Below, in pieces: positions 8,930 to 18,885 of a stretch of 64,000 bases of DNA. How positions within the stretch are numbered: the first letter of the stretch is position 1; each line of letters opens with the position of its first letter. Location of the stretch: the NCBI GenBank assembly GCA_943789475.1, contig CALSUG010000006.1, forward strand, positions 62,001 through 126,000, written 5' to 3'. The translations under genes and the position numbers were made by a program. The stretch is from an uncultured Alphaproteobacteria bacterium (GTDB taxonomy: Bacteria > Pseudomonadota > Alphaproteobacteria > Micavibrionales > UBA1664). A model generated the notes under the pieces. The model worked only from the letters and a program-made list of their open reading frames with translations. It made no database searches and had not been told where the DNA came from.

Positions 8930-9982
8930 CTAAATCTGCTCTTTTACCCACTTTGCGATATCTTTTAATGGCAAGACAGCACTACATAATCCTTGTGTTG
9001 CAACAGCTCCTGGCATTCCCCATACGACACTTGTTTCCTGATCTTGTGCGACACAATACCCACCTGATTCAACAACCTTTTTTACACCGCCTGCCCCATC
9101 ACTTCCCATTCCTGTCAAGATTACCGACAAGACCTGTCCTTCATATAACTCATTCAATGATTCAAGCATAGGATCTACAGCGGGTTTACAAAAATTAATA
9201 GCTGGACCATCCGTTAGCTCTACCATGACATTACCAGATGTATCTTGTACAAATTCCATATGGCGACCGCCTTGGGCAATAATAGCCTTTCCTTTTTCAA
9301 CCTTCATTCCCTGCAATGCTTCGACACAATTAAATCCTGCATTATCGGCAATGTGCTTTGCCAGCAAATTAGTGAATGTCGGTGGCATATGTTGTGTAAT
9401 AACGACAGGCAAATCTACATCTTTTAATTCACCCATAAATTCAAATAAAGCCTGAGGCCCTCCCGTTGAACTCCCCACTGCTATAACTTTTGGTTTCCAA
9501 TGTAATGGAGGCCTAGGCTTTAATGAAAGCGGGCCAGAAACTTCCATTCCACCAACAATTCCTGTTTTCCTTCCATTCGGTTTCTTAAATTGCTTTACCA
9601 ATTCAACAAGGCGTATTTTAAATTCTTCCGAGCCACTGACTTCACCAGTACTTGTTGGTTTTGCAATATAATCTATTGCACCAATACGCATGGCACGCAT
9701 CGTGATTTCCGCATTATCAACCGTTAGTGTTGAACACATAATAACTTTTGCATTTTTATCGTGCTTTATTATGTGTTCTAACGCCGTGATGCCATCCATA
9801 ACTGGCATTTCAATATCCATGACAACCACATCAGGTTTTTCTGCCTTGTATTTTTCAACAGCATCAACACCGTCACGGGCAGGCTCTAAAAGTTCAATAT
9901 CGTCGTCACGGCGCAGAATACTTTTTATTATTCTTCGTATAACAGCAGAGTCATCAACATGTAAAACACGAATTTTATTCAT
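8930..9982 (-). CDS. cheB: chemotaxis response regulator methylesterase CheB
   Basis: Removes methyl groups from (or deamidates) chemoreceptors when phosphorylated by CheA. Receiver domain at residues 1-125 with acidic D10/D11 and phospho-acceptor D56 in VVVMDIEMPVMDG. The C-terminal methylesterase domain has the catalytic triad motifs: Ser in GSSTGGPQAL, His in TQHMPPTFT and Asp in GMGSDGAGG. 350 residues, complete. Lies between cheY and cheR in the usual alphaproteobacterial order. Confidence 0.97.
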   Translation of the reverse strand: MNKIRVLHVDDSAVIRRIIKSILRRDDDIELLEPARDGVDAVEKYKAEKPDVVVMDIEMPVMDGITALEHIIKHDKNAKVIMCSTLTVDNAEITMRAMRIGAIDYIAKPTSTGEVSGSEEFKIRLVELVKQFKKPNGRKTGIVGGMEVSGPLSLKPRPPLHWKPKVIAVGSSTGGPQALFEFMGELKDVDLPVVITQHMPPTFTNLLAKHIADNAGFNCVEALQGMKVEKGKAIIAQGGRHMEFVQDTSGNVMVELTDGPAINFCKPAVDPMLESLNELYEGQVLSVILTGMGSDGAGGVKKVVESGGYCVAQDQETSVVWGMPGAVATQGLCSAVLPLKDIAKWVKEQI

Positions 9983-10001
9983 TCACAATCAACCGACCCT
10001 T

Positions 10002-10367
10002 CTACAAAAGGCCAGTTTGTTCAAATTTTGTTTGCACAATGTCACTATCAAACGGTTTCATAATATATTCATTAGCACCTTCTTGAAGTGCTTCCTGGAT
10101 AAAACTCATCTCATTTTCCGTTGTGCAGAAAATAACAATCGGTGTACCGCCGTTACTTTCGGAACGTAGTGCACGTAAAAATTCAATACCTGTCATATTC
10201 GGCATATTCCAATCTAATAAAATAGCATCTGGCATACTCTCTTTGCATTTTTCAATTGCCACTACACCGTCCTCAGCTTCCTCAGCTTTAAATCCCAAAT
10301 CTTCCACGATGCGGCGCGCAACTTTTCTTACAACACGACTATCATCAACAACCAAACATGTTTTCAT
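10002..10367 (-). CDS. cheY: single-domain response regulator CheY
   Basis: 121-residue receiver. D8/D9 form the metal pocket, D52 in LLDWNMPNMTG is the phosphorylation site, the conserved Thr lies in FCTTEN, and the conserved Lys in MKPFDSD. It would carry the signal from CheA to the flagellar switch. It lies between cheA and cheB with short gaps, matching the alphaproteobacterial cluster order. Confidence 0.95.
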   Translation of the reverse strand: MKTCLVVDDSRVVRKVARRIVEDLGFKAEEAEDGVVAIEKCKESMPDAILLDWNMPNMTGIEFLRALRSESNGGTPIVIFCTTENEMSFIQEALQEGANEYIMKPFDSDIVQTKFEQTGLL

Positions 10368-10418
10368 TTTTTTTCCTTTACGTCAGTTTTTCTTATGTTA
10401 TCTCTTAGGCATTAACAC

Positions 10419-13400
10419 TTAATGAATAGCCGTTAATAATTTGGGAACATCCAAAATAATCATCAATTTTCCATCCATACGATAGATTCCCATTGCAATA
10501 TCACGCCACAAACTATCCAATGTCGGTGGGGCTGGCTCTATATCCTTATCATCAATAGAAAAAACATCATTCACTGTGTCGATGGTCAAACTATATAGCT
10601 CTCCCTTATGCTCAACAACGACACTTAATGGTGCTTTTTCACCTTTATATTCAGGTAGCCCCAAACTTTTTCGAACATTAATCGCCGTCACAATACGTCC
10701 ACGAAGATTCAATGCTCCTGAAACTTCTGGTGGTGCCAAAGGTACTTTTGTCACCTGAATACCACCTAGAACATCTTGAATTTGTAAAACAGGTATTCCA
10801 AATGTTTGGTCCGCCAAATTAATTGTTAAATAATCGGCGCTCGGTTCAATATCGTCTTGCAACCCCAAACGTTTACGTTTGAAATTTGTAACTTCACCAC
10901 CTAATGTTGCGCTTTCACTAATACTCATGATTATGCCACTCCCCGCTTTATCTTCTATCGCCTTAGCATGACGCAAAGCATCTGACAGAGCGCTTAACAA
11001 TGTTTCCCGATCAAATTTTGCAACATACTCATCAAAACCAACCAACTTTCCACGCTCGACATCTTTATCCGTTGCATGAGATGTAAGTGCAATCAATGGC
11101 ACCTCTTTCCAACGACCTGATTGAACTTTTTCTGCAAAATCAAAACCATTCATTTCCGGCATTTCAATATCCGAAATAATAGCGTCAAATTTTTCACCAT
11201 CTTCCATCATCGACAATGCCTGCAATGGATGCTCTACCGTTTCAACAGAATATCCCGCAACACCCAAAATTGGCGCCAACATATTGCGGAAAAACGGACT
11301 ATCATCGACAATTAAAACTCGTTTCTGTGTATCCATTAAATTCGATTTTTCAGAAAAATCTTCTTCACCATGATCTGCAAACCACTCAGGATATGCCGTT
11401 TGTAAATAGTGTCCTACATTAATTACATCCGTGGCTTTACCATTAATAATCGCGCTCCCTAGGCATGTTTCATCATTTGAGTTCAATTGAACATTAATAT
11501 AATCTTCTAAAATATCAACAATACTAGACACCATTAATCCCATTGTACGACGTCCATCATCGAACACTAACGTTGGCTGAGGAGTTCCTTCATTCAATTC
11601 CATCGCAGGATCAAATTTAACTAATGGCATCAATGAACCGCGATATTGAACCATCATTTGATCGCCTGAATATTCAATTTTTGCAACATCGACATCTTCT
11701 AAACGAGACACTAATTGTAATGGAACTGCTTTTGGTGTTTCATCATGTGCCTTGAATAACAGCAAGCTTGTTTTTTGCAATCCTTTATGACGTTGAGCTT
11801 CTTCTTTCTTCTCAACCGTATCAGACATTGTAATATCACCTGTCGCGCGCGCTATTCCACCTGGATCAAGAATCATAATAACCGTTCCATCTCCAAGAAT
11901 TGTATTACCAGAAAACAATTCAATGTGACGCAAGACACCTGCAACTGGCTTCACCACAATTTCTTCTGTGTCATACACTTTATCAACAACGATACCGAAA
12001 GAATATGCCCCAACCCTTTGTCACGATAATATAACTATTATCATTTACTGGCGCCAATTCCTTAGAATCTGACTTCTCAGATTTAACATCCGAACTTTCT
12101 TCAATTTTTTGGATTACAGCATCTTCATTTATCGATTTATTTTCACTTTTCAATTCCAACAAATCATCCAAATGAATAAGCGGTAATAAATGATCGCGCA
12201 AGCGGTAAACTGGCGCCCCTTTAATCATTTCTATCTTATTAACACCACCAACAGATCCCATAACTAATTCTTGAACCGCTAATTGTGGAATAGCAAATCG
12301 TTCCCCCGCAGATTCAATAATTAATGCGGACACAATCGCCAATGTCAGTGGAATTTTAATACTAACCGTTGTTCCTTCACCTTCAACAGAATCCAAATCA
12401 ATTGTTCCACCAATTTTTTCAATATTAGTTCGCACAACATCCATACCAACCCCACGGCCAGATACGGCTGTCACTTCAGCAGCGGTTGAAAAACCAGCAG
12501 CGAAAATAAATTGGTTAATTTGTTTGGACGTCATAGCATCCAATTCAGATGCAGTGGCGACGCCATTTTCAATGGCTTTTTCACGAATACGTGCGGTATT
12601 CAACCCCTTACCATCATCCTTAATTTCCATGATAATATGACCACCCTCATGAAACGCATTCAAAACAATCGTTGCCCTTTTCAGGTTTTCCAACGGCAAG
12701 ACGTTCTGCAGGTGTTTCAATTCCGTGATCTGCAGAATTTCGCACCATATGGGTAAGTGGATCCTTGATTAAATCCAAAACTTGACGATCAAGTTCTGTT
12801 TCTTGACCTTCCATATTAAGGTCAATTTTCTTATCTAACTCGACTGAAATATCACGAATAATACGTGGTAATTTCGCCCAGGCATTTCCAACAGGTTGCA
12901 TACGCGTCTTCATGACACCTTCTTGCAAATCCGACACAACATGATTCAAACGCTGTAATGACCCATTAAAATTTGTATCCTTAGTATGACGCATAATTTG
13001 CATCAACTGATTTCGTGTCAAAACCAATTCCGATACCATTGTCATCAGGTTTTCAAGAACATCAACATTAACCCGCAATGATTGAACGGCGGCAGGTGCA
13101 GCCGCCTTCACTGGTTTTTCTTCAACTTGACTGGATGTGCTTTCCGTCACTGCAGGAACAGTTACATCAACATCTTCTTCTACAGAAACCTCTTCTGTTT
13201 TCTTTTCAATTGCGTCACCCTCTGGAGCGGGCGCGTCATTAAATGCCGCTTGCAATATTGCGATGTCATAATCACTCAATCCACCTTCATTTGCAGGATT
13301 TGGTTCTTTTGACAATTCACCGTTGGGCACTTCTTCTCCAGGTGCATCACCACCCTCTTCACGACCCTCATAAACAATATCTAATTTTTCAATAAGATCC

Positions 13401-13738
13401 GCATCACCACCCTCAGGCTCGGATCCTGTTGTTTCTATCACTTCGACAATCAATTTAATTTGATCAACAGATTCGAGGATAAGCGTTACGTATTCTTCCT
13501 TAACTTCCAAATCACCATCACGAAAACGTCCCATAACATTTTCCGCATGATGAGCTAACTTTTCAAGACGACCAAGCCCCAAAAATCCACACGTTCCTTT
13601 GATCGTATGCATCAATCGAAATATATTACCAATAATTTCAGAATTATTAGGGTCCTGCTCCAGTGTGATTAAATCATTATCAATCAGACCTAGGCTTTCA
13701 TTCGTTTCAGCAATAAATTCAGATATTAAATCGTCCAT
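10419..13738 (-). pseudogene. cheA: chemotaxis histidine kinase CheA with extra CheW and receiver domains, broken by two frameshifts
   Basis: Three consecutive frames join into one CheA of about 1,100 residues. Frame A (13738-12647): Hpt domain with phospho-His in MHTIKGTCGFLGL, dimerisation domain and N-box HMVRNSADHGIETP. Frame B (to 11983): rest of the ATPase and CheW-like P5. Frame C (11978-10419 plus upstream codons): end of P5, a second CheW-like segment, a receiver (SDIEMPEMNG) and a third CheW domain. Frame A is left near 12,670-12,676 (GGCAACG on the coding strand, one base too many after KPEKG) and frame B near 12,014-12,019 (AAAGGGTTGGGG). Removing one base at each restores the family sequence. 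Start ATG 13738 has an AAAGGAAG site. It is either a recently inactivated gene or carries sequencing errors; all domains are otherwise intact. Confidence 0.85.
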
Positions 13739-13882
13739 ATGATACTTCCTTTGCAACTTCCCTTTTACAAATCAATACGTTGTACAAGTGTACCGATTTT
13801 TCTTAGATGTGACCATGCCCCAATTATTATTTTAGGGAATAATACCAGAATACAGGCGAAATCTTACAAAACAGTAAGGATA

Positions 13883-14518
13883 TTATGGAATTTTGATTGC
13901 TATTTTAATCGCTTGATCATCACATGAATGTGACAATGACAGCCCAAACAAGTTCACATACGCCCGCGTAATATATCCATGAATTGATTTAGGAGACAGG
14001 TCTTCCGTTGACATACCATCACCAAGCGCGTCAATTGCACCATCCTTTGGCTTTATCAAGTCACCATTTCCACTTACAATCATTTCACCATCAACAATAG
14101 AAACAGACACAACACCACCTTTTGGCATTGCCTCCCCCACAAATACCATTGCATTCAATAATGTCTTCATAAATCCAGCTGGCAAATCACAATCCGGCAT
14201 ATCATTCATCAAATCCCATTCCATAGACAACTTTGTCCCCGCAACGAAATTTTGAAATGTTTCATAAACCATTTTACCTGTGGTTTTTGAATCACTTCCC
14301 CCTGCACCATAACACATACGGAATAACTGAAGTCGAACAGACGCCTGCTTGGCCGAATGCTCGATCAAGCCCAGGCCATCCTCAAGACCATCCGCACCCA
14401 TATCATTCAAAAATTCAATACCATTATTCACCGCACCAACAGGTGAAACCAAATCATGACAAATTTTTGAAATCAAAACTTCACTCGCGCGTGTTGGGAT
14501 AGAATGATCAATATTCAT
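13883..14518 (-). CDS. chpT: histidine phosphotransferase ChpT
   Basis: In alphaproteobacteria ChpT receives phosphate from CckA and passes it to CtrA and CpdR. Phospho-acceptor His21 lies in ISKICHDLVSPVGAVNNGIEFL, the DHp-like helix pair. The rest is a degenerate HATPase-like domain without ATP-binding boxes. 211 residues, the normal length. It is about 145 bp upstream of cheA on the same strand, a neighbourhood known from several alphaproteobacterial chemotaxis loci. It marks the host as an alphaproteobacterium with the CtrA pathway. Confidence 0.88.
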   Translation of the reverse strand: MNIDHSIPTRASEVLISKICHDLVSPVGAVNNGIEFLNDMGADGLEDGLGLIEHSAKQASVRLQLFRMCYGAGGSDSKTTGKMVYETFQNFVAGTKLSMEWDLMNDMPDCDLPAGFMKTLLNAMVFVGEAMPKGGVVSVSIVDGEMIVSGNGDLIKPKDGAIDALGDGMSTEDLSPKSIHGYITRAYVNLFGLSLSHSCDDQAIKIAIKIP

Positions 14519-14541
14519 TTATTTAAACCTTTTTATTTTTA

Positions 14542-15525
14542 TTATTTTGAAAATAAATGCGCAACCGCATCGCGCTCCTCACGCAATTCTGTTTCCGTTG
14601 CTCTCATACGCTCTGATGAAAATTCATCCACCGATAACCCTTGAACGATTTCATATTTTCCATCCTTACATACACATGGGTAACCGAAAATAATACCTTC
14701 CTTCACTCCGTATGATCCATCGCTTGGAATCGCCATCGACACCCAGTCACCCTCATTTGTACCCAATGCCCAATTGCGCATATGATCAATTGCCGCCGAC
14801 GCCGCCGACGCCGCAGATGACGCGCCACGCGCCTTAATAATCGCTGCACCACGTTGCTGAACTGTCGGAATAAAATCATCCTTGTACCACGCCATATCGA
14901 TCAAATCGATTGCCGCCGATTTATTAACAACCGCGTTTGAAATATCAGGATATTGCGTTGAGGAATGATTACCCCAAATTGTCATTTTAGTCACATCCGA
15001 TGAATGAACATTCACTTTATCCGCCAATTGAGACAACGCACGATTATGATCCAAACGCATCATTGCCGTGAAACATTTTGGGTCAAGGTCAGGCGCATTT
15101 TGTTGTGCAATTAATGCATTTGTATTCGCCGGATTCCCAACAACCAAAACCTTAACATCACGGGATGCATGGTCATTCAACGCTTTCCCTTGTGGGCCAA
15201 AGATCGCACCATTGGCCTCTAACAAATCTTTACGTTCCATTCCTGGGCCACGCGGACGCGCACCAACCAACAATGCAAAATCAACATCTTTGAACGCTAC
15301 ATTTGGATCATCCGATGTCACCACACCCGCCAATGTTGGGAACGCACAATCATTCAATTCCATCACCACACCTTCCAACGCAGGCAGTGCAGGTGTAATC
15401 TCCAATAAATGTAAAATCACCGGCTGATCCGCACCCAACATCGCTCCCGATGCAATGCGGAATAATAACGCGTATCCAATTTGTCCTGCCGCGCCTGTAA
15501 CGGCTACTCTTACTGGTGATTTCAT
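14542..15525 (-). CDS. mdh: malate dehydrogenase (NAD-dependent, cytosolic-type)
   Basis: Interconverts malate and oxaloacetate in the TCA cycle. The NAD-binding motif [19 protein letters not shown], the mobile-loop substrate arginines in [15 protein letters not shown], the RLDHNRA segment and catalytic His in [12 protein letters not shown] are all present. 327 residues. This is the cytosolic-like subgroup, not the LDH-like enzyme (MxxKIALIGAGxIG) usual in alphaproteobacteria, and it is not next to sucCD as in many relatives. Subgroup replacement by transfer or lineage-specific retention is possible. Divergent from the alpha-CTD-like gene. Confidence 0.95.
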   Translation of the reverse strand: MKSPVRVAVTGAAGQIGYALLFRIASGAMLGADQPVILHLLEITPALPALEGVVMELNDCAFPTLAGVVTSDDPNVAFKDVDFALLVGARPRGPGMERKDLLEANGAIFGPQGKALNDHASRDVKVLVVGNPANTNALIAQQNAPDLDPKCFTAMMRLDHNRALSQLADKVNVHSSDVTKMTIWGNHSSTQYPDISNAVVNKSAAIDLIDMAWYKDDFIPTVQQRGAAIIKARGASSAASAASAAIDHMRNWALGTNEGDWVSMAIPSDGSYGVKEGIIFGYPCVCKDGKYEIVQGLSVDEFSSERMRATETELREERDAVAHLFSK

Positions 15526-15659
15526 GATGTGTGATCCTTTCCCGATTTATCAACAGGTAAAGATTATTCAATCCGCCCCATCATGTAAAGAGATAGAGAA
15601 AAAACTTGATTTTTAATTGTCATATCTCTACATTAAAGGAGATTTTTAGGAGAAAATAA

Positions 15660-16355
15660 ATGACAGACCAAAAACCACCATTCTATGGTGATCCAAATAT
15701 GCTTATGCCCCTTAAGGAATCTGCAGTTTTATCAATCCGCACAAGAAACGCTCTCATATCAGACAAAAAGATATATATTGCAGACATATTGCAATATCCC
15801 CAAAAATGGCTTTTGCGAACTCCCAATTTTGGACCTAAAGGCTTAAACGAAGTCCTTATGATGCTGCAAGACATATCCGATGAGACAGCGACCTATGAAT
15901 TACCTAAAGCGATTGATTTCAACATACTTTTTGATGGCAACAAAGATAAAATCGAACAACATTACGGTTTAGGCAACTATCAACCAAAACCCATGCATGG
16001 TTTTACCGCAAGCGATTTTAAGGTTGCGAGCTTTGAAGGCGATGTAAGTGAGGAATCACTGGCTGTCACCTTTGATCTCCCCCCTATGCTTGGCCAAGCT
16101 ATTAAAGATGATGATATGCCATTTGCATCGCCAAAAATTGATATCACAATAAACGCCAATCCCGATGATATAACAGTGCAAGCAACAAAAAATACCGAAG
16201 CATTTCTAGAAGATCTTTCCGCAAGCTATGCAGAAACAAACGATGACGCCACACAACTCACAATCTATTTTGAAATGGCACATAATGGAACAAAAATAGA
16301 TGCAAAAGCTCTTACCGAAAAAATGGCAGCATCATTTAAAAAATTAGCACCATAA
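15660..16355 (+). CDS. stand-alone protein with RNA polymerase alpha C-terminal-like domain
   Basis: 231 residues. Residues about 18-72 closely resemble the alpha-subunit C-terminal domain (alpha-CTD). LSIRTRNAL aligns with the LTVRSANCL strand, IYIADILQ with IGDLVQ, and RTPNFGPKGLNEV with the second helix-hairpin-helix (LLRTPNFGRKSLNEI in rpoA). Matches to E. coli DNA/UP-element residues are R27 (R265), N30 (N268), G58 (G296) and K60 (K298); S299 is Gly61. The remaining 150 acidic residues match nothing I know and have no membrane span. The rpoA N-terminal assembly domain is absent, so this is not rpoA itself. The start is supported by the two purine-rich sites AGGAGA and AGGAGAAAA just upstream. 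Monocistronic; divergent from mdh. Function is inferred only as DNA or transcription-complex binding. Confidence 0.8.
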   Translation: MTDQKPPFYGDPNMLMPLKESAVLSIRTRNALISDKKIYIADILQYPQKWLLRTPNFGPKGLNEVLMMLQDISDETATYELPKAIDFNILFDGNKDKIEQHYGLGNYQPKPMHGFTASDFKVASFEGDVSEESLAVTFDLPPMLGQAIKDDDMPFASPKIDITINANPDDITVQATKNTEAFLEDLSASYAETNDDATQLTIYFEMAHNGTKIDAKALTEKMAASFKKLAP

Positions 16356-16448
16356 TAAACAACACATAATTCGACAATTTTGCGTTATAATAATGTCATT
16401 GATGGCGCATGCACACCATCACAATAAAAATAAAAAAACCTAAGTCGG

Positions 16449-16509
16449 TTAAGTCGTTTCCTTTAAAATCAATATATTACACATACCAATTTAAACTTAA
16501 ACGACTTAA
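16449..16509. repeat. 11-bp inverted repeat between convergent genes
   Basis: TTAAGTCGTTT at 16449-16459 and AAACGACTTAA at 16499-16509 are perfect complements 39 bp apart, with a further AAGTCG copy just left at 16442. They lie between the ends of two convergent genes. A long-loop bidirectional terminator or a pair of protein-binding half-sites is possible; there is no clear T-run. Confidence 0.35.
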
Positions 16510-16517
16510 ATACTCAT

Positions 16518-17951
16518 TTAATGGATAGGATTTGTAAGATCCAAACCTTCCGTACGTAGAATTTCTTGAATACCGTCATATATTTTCGTTAGGTTGGCCT
16601 CGTTATCGGCTTCCATACGAATGGTTAGCGCATTTTGTGTGTTCGATGCACGGATCAACCACCACCCATAATCATACTCAACACGCACACCATCAATATC
16701 AATCACCTTTGCCCCTGACGCATTTTCACGCGCAAGATTGGCAAGTTTATCAACCGTTTCGAATTTAGTTTCTTCATCCACTTCCAAACGAACCTCTGGT
16801 GTTGAACATAATGTTGGCAGATCAGCCGTAAGTGATGACATTGTACCTTCCGCCGCATTGAATACATTCAACATACGCACCGCACAATATAATCCATCAT
16901 CAAATCCATACCATGAATCAGAAAAGAAGATATGGCCACTCAATTCACCAGAAAGCGGGGATTTTTCTTCAGCCATTTTGGTTTTAATCAGGCTATGGCC
17001 CGTCTTCCACATGATTGGGTTACCACCCATTTTTTCAATGGCTTGATACATTAATGGTGAACATTTCACATCACCAACAATTGTCGCACCCGGATGACGT
17101 TTCAAAACATCTTGCGCATATAAAATCAACATTGTGTCACAACGAATGACCTCACCCTTTTCATTCACAATACCAATACGATCACCATCACCATCAAAAG
17201 CTATCCCGATATCACAGTTCTTTTCCGCGACCAATTTTTGAAGATCAACGAGGTTTTTATCAACCGTTGGATCGGGGTGATGATTTGGAAAATCACCGTC
17301 GACCTCATCATAAATAACAAAATGTTCCCCTGGTAACTTGGCAACAAGATCCTTTAGTACAGCACCTGCCGCACCATTACCAGCATCCCATGCAACACGT
17401 AATTCTTTAAAAGAACTTCCTACGAAATCTTTGTGCAAACGATTCACGTACTCTTCACGAATATCCAATGAATCTTCGGCACCATAATCACCTGTCGACC
17501 AATCCGCCTCACGTGCAATACGGCCAATTTCTTGAATCATTCCGCCATAAACAGATTTGTTCTGAAGAACCATTTTAAAGCCATTATATTCCGCAGGGTT
17601 ATGTGACCCTGTAATCATAATCGCCCCATCAAATTGACGATCCTTTGCCGCAAAATATGTCATTGGCGTTGGACCAAGTGGAAGACGTGTTACATCAATA
17701 CCAACGGTACGTAACCCCTGCACAACCGCAGCGGATAATGCAGGTGAGCTGTGCCGTCCATCAAAACCAACAACAACTGTTTTACCACCTGCACGACGTA
17801 CCAATGTTCCAAATGATGCACCAATTGCCCATGCGTCAGCATCCGTTACATTATCACCAACGATTCCACGAATATCATATTCACGCAAAATCAGTGGATC
17901 AAAATTATGTGGTTTGCGTGTTGTTTCTTGTTCAGTTTCAAGCGGCTGCAT
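16518..17951 (-). CDS. phosphomannomutase/phosphoglucomutase (AlgC/ManB family)
   Basis: Alpha-D-phosphohexomutase that moves phosphate between C6 and C1 of glucose or mannose, feeding GalU and GDP-mannose synthesis. It has the REYDIRGI N-terminus, the phosphoserine loop MITGSHNPAEYNG, the Mg site IAFDGDGDRIG, the sugar-specificity loop SGELSGHIFF and the C-terminal phosphate-binding RASNTQN. 477 residues, complete. The start ATG 17951 overlaps the galU stop by 14 bp and has an AAGGA site, so the pair is co-translated. The pairing with galU suggests glucose-1-phosphate for UDP-glucose. Confidence 0.93.
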   Translation of the reverse strand: MQPLETEQETTRKPHNFDPLILREYDIRGIVGDNVTDADAWAIGASFGTLVRRAGGKTVVVGFDGRHSSPALSAAVVQGLRTVGIDVTRLPLGPTPMTYFAAKDRQFDGAIMITGSHNPAEYNGFKMVLQNKSVYGGMIQEIGRIAREADWSTGDYGAEDSLDIREEYVNRLHKDFVGSSFKELRVAWDAGNGAAGAVLKDLVAKLPGEHFVIYDEVDGDFPNHHPDPTVDKNLVDLQKLVAEKNCDIGIAFDGDGDRIGIVNEKGEVIRCDTMLILYAQDVLKRHPGATIVGDVKCSPLMYQAIEKMGGNPIMWKTGHSLIKTKMAEEKSPLSGELSGHIFFSDSWYGFDDGLYCAVRMLNVFNAAEGTMSSLTADLPTLCSTPEVRLEVDEETKFETVDKLANLARENASGAKVIDIDGVRVEYDYGWWLIRASNTQNALTIRMEADNEANLTKIYDGIQEILRTEGLDLTNPIH

Positions 17952-18846
17952 TTTTACGATCCTTGTTTATATATTTTTTTAATATTTCATGTGTTGCATC
18001 ACCAAATTCTGGGTCAGCGAGTGCAAAGGCGATATTCGCCTCAATAAATCCAAGGTGATGACCACAGTCATATGTTTCACCCTTTAACTTTACTGATGAA
18101 AACGATTGCGTTTCCATTAATTTTTCCATGGCGTCAGTCAATTGAATTTCACCACCAGCACCAATTTTACGTTCATCCAAAATATCAAATATTTCAGGTT
18201 GCAAGATATAACGTCCAAGAATGTGCAGGTTTGATGGTGCATCTTCTGGTTTCGGCTTTTCAACCATCGCATTAATCGGCGACACGTCGACACCCTCATT
18301 TTCAACATCCAAGATTCCGTATTTGTATGTCAGGTCACGTGGCACAGGTGAACTTGCAATCACATTTCCACCATGTTGATTATACGCATCAACCATTTGT
18401 GCCATGCATCCTTTTTCGCCCAATGTCATCACGTCGACCAAAAACACAGCAAACGGTTCATCACCAACAAGATTTTTTGCACACCACACAGCATGACCAA
18501 GGCCAAGCGCACGTTGCTGCATCGTAATTTGAACTTTTCCAGATGGAATATCACTGTGTGATAACTTTTCTAACAACGCTAATTTATCACGGCGCTCCAA
18601 CTCTTCACGCAATTCTGGTTGAATTTCAAAATGCTGTGTAATTAATGATTTTCCACGCCCAGAGACAAAAATAAACTCTTCAATTCCTGCTTCCTGCGCT
18701 TCCTCTACCGCGCGTTGTATCAACGGTCGATCAACAAGGGGGAGCATTTCCTTTGGCATCACCTTTGTCGCTGGCAAAAAACGCGTTCCCAACCCCGCAA
18801 CGGGAAATACAGCTTTGCGCACTGGCCTTTTCATATCTTTATTCAT
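17938..18846 (-). CDS. galU: UTP-glucose-1-phosphate uridylyltransferase
   Basis: Makes UDP-glucose from UTP and glucose-1-phosphate. The signature AVFPVAGLGTRFLPATKVMPKEMLPLVDRP opens the protein, and FIFVSGRGK and the FAVFLVDVM nucleotide-binding region follow. I start it at ATG 18846 (MNKDMKRPVRK) with a GTGGAGG element slightly far upstream; ATG 18834 is also possible, while the frame extends to a TTG at 18882. About 302 residues, normal for the family. It sits between the RNase A-like gene and the phosphohexomutase in one minus-strand operon. Confidence 0.95.
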   Translation of the reverse strand: MNKDMKRPVRKAVFPVAGLGTRFLPATKVMPKEMLPLVDRPLIQRAVEEAQEAGIEEFIFVSGRGKSLITQHFEIQPELREELERRDKLALLEKLSHSDIPSGKVQITMQQRALGLGHAVWCAKNLVGDEPFAVFLVDVMTLGEKGCMAQMVDAYNQHGGNVIASSPVPRDLTYKYGILDVENEGVDVSPINAMVEKPKPEDAPSNLHILGRYILQPEIFDILDERKIGAGGEIQLTDAMEKLMETQSFSSVKLKGETYDCGHHLGFIEANIAFALADPEFGDATHEILKKYINKDRKNAAA

Positions 18847-18885
18847 GGGGCAAAGAATGCCTCCACAAGGGCAGAAATGCAAGTG

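Noticed and set aside
12647-12720. Programmed frameshift producing a short CheA
   Set aside because: No slippery heptamer is obvious at either break, and two unlinked shifts in one gene fit mutation or sequencing error better.
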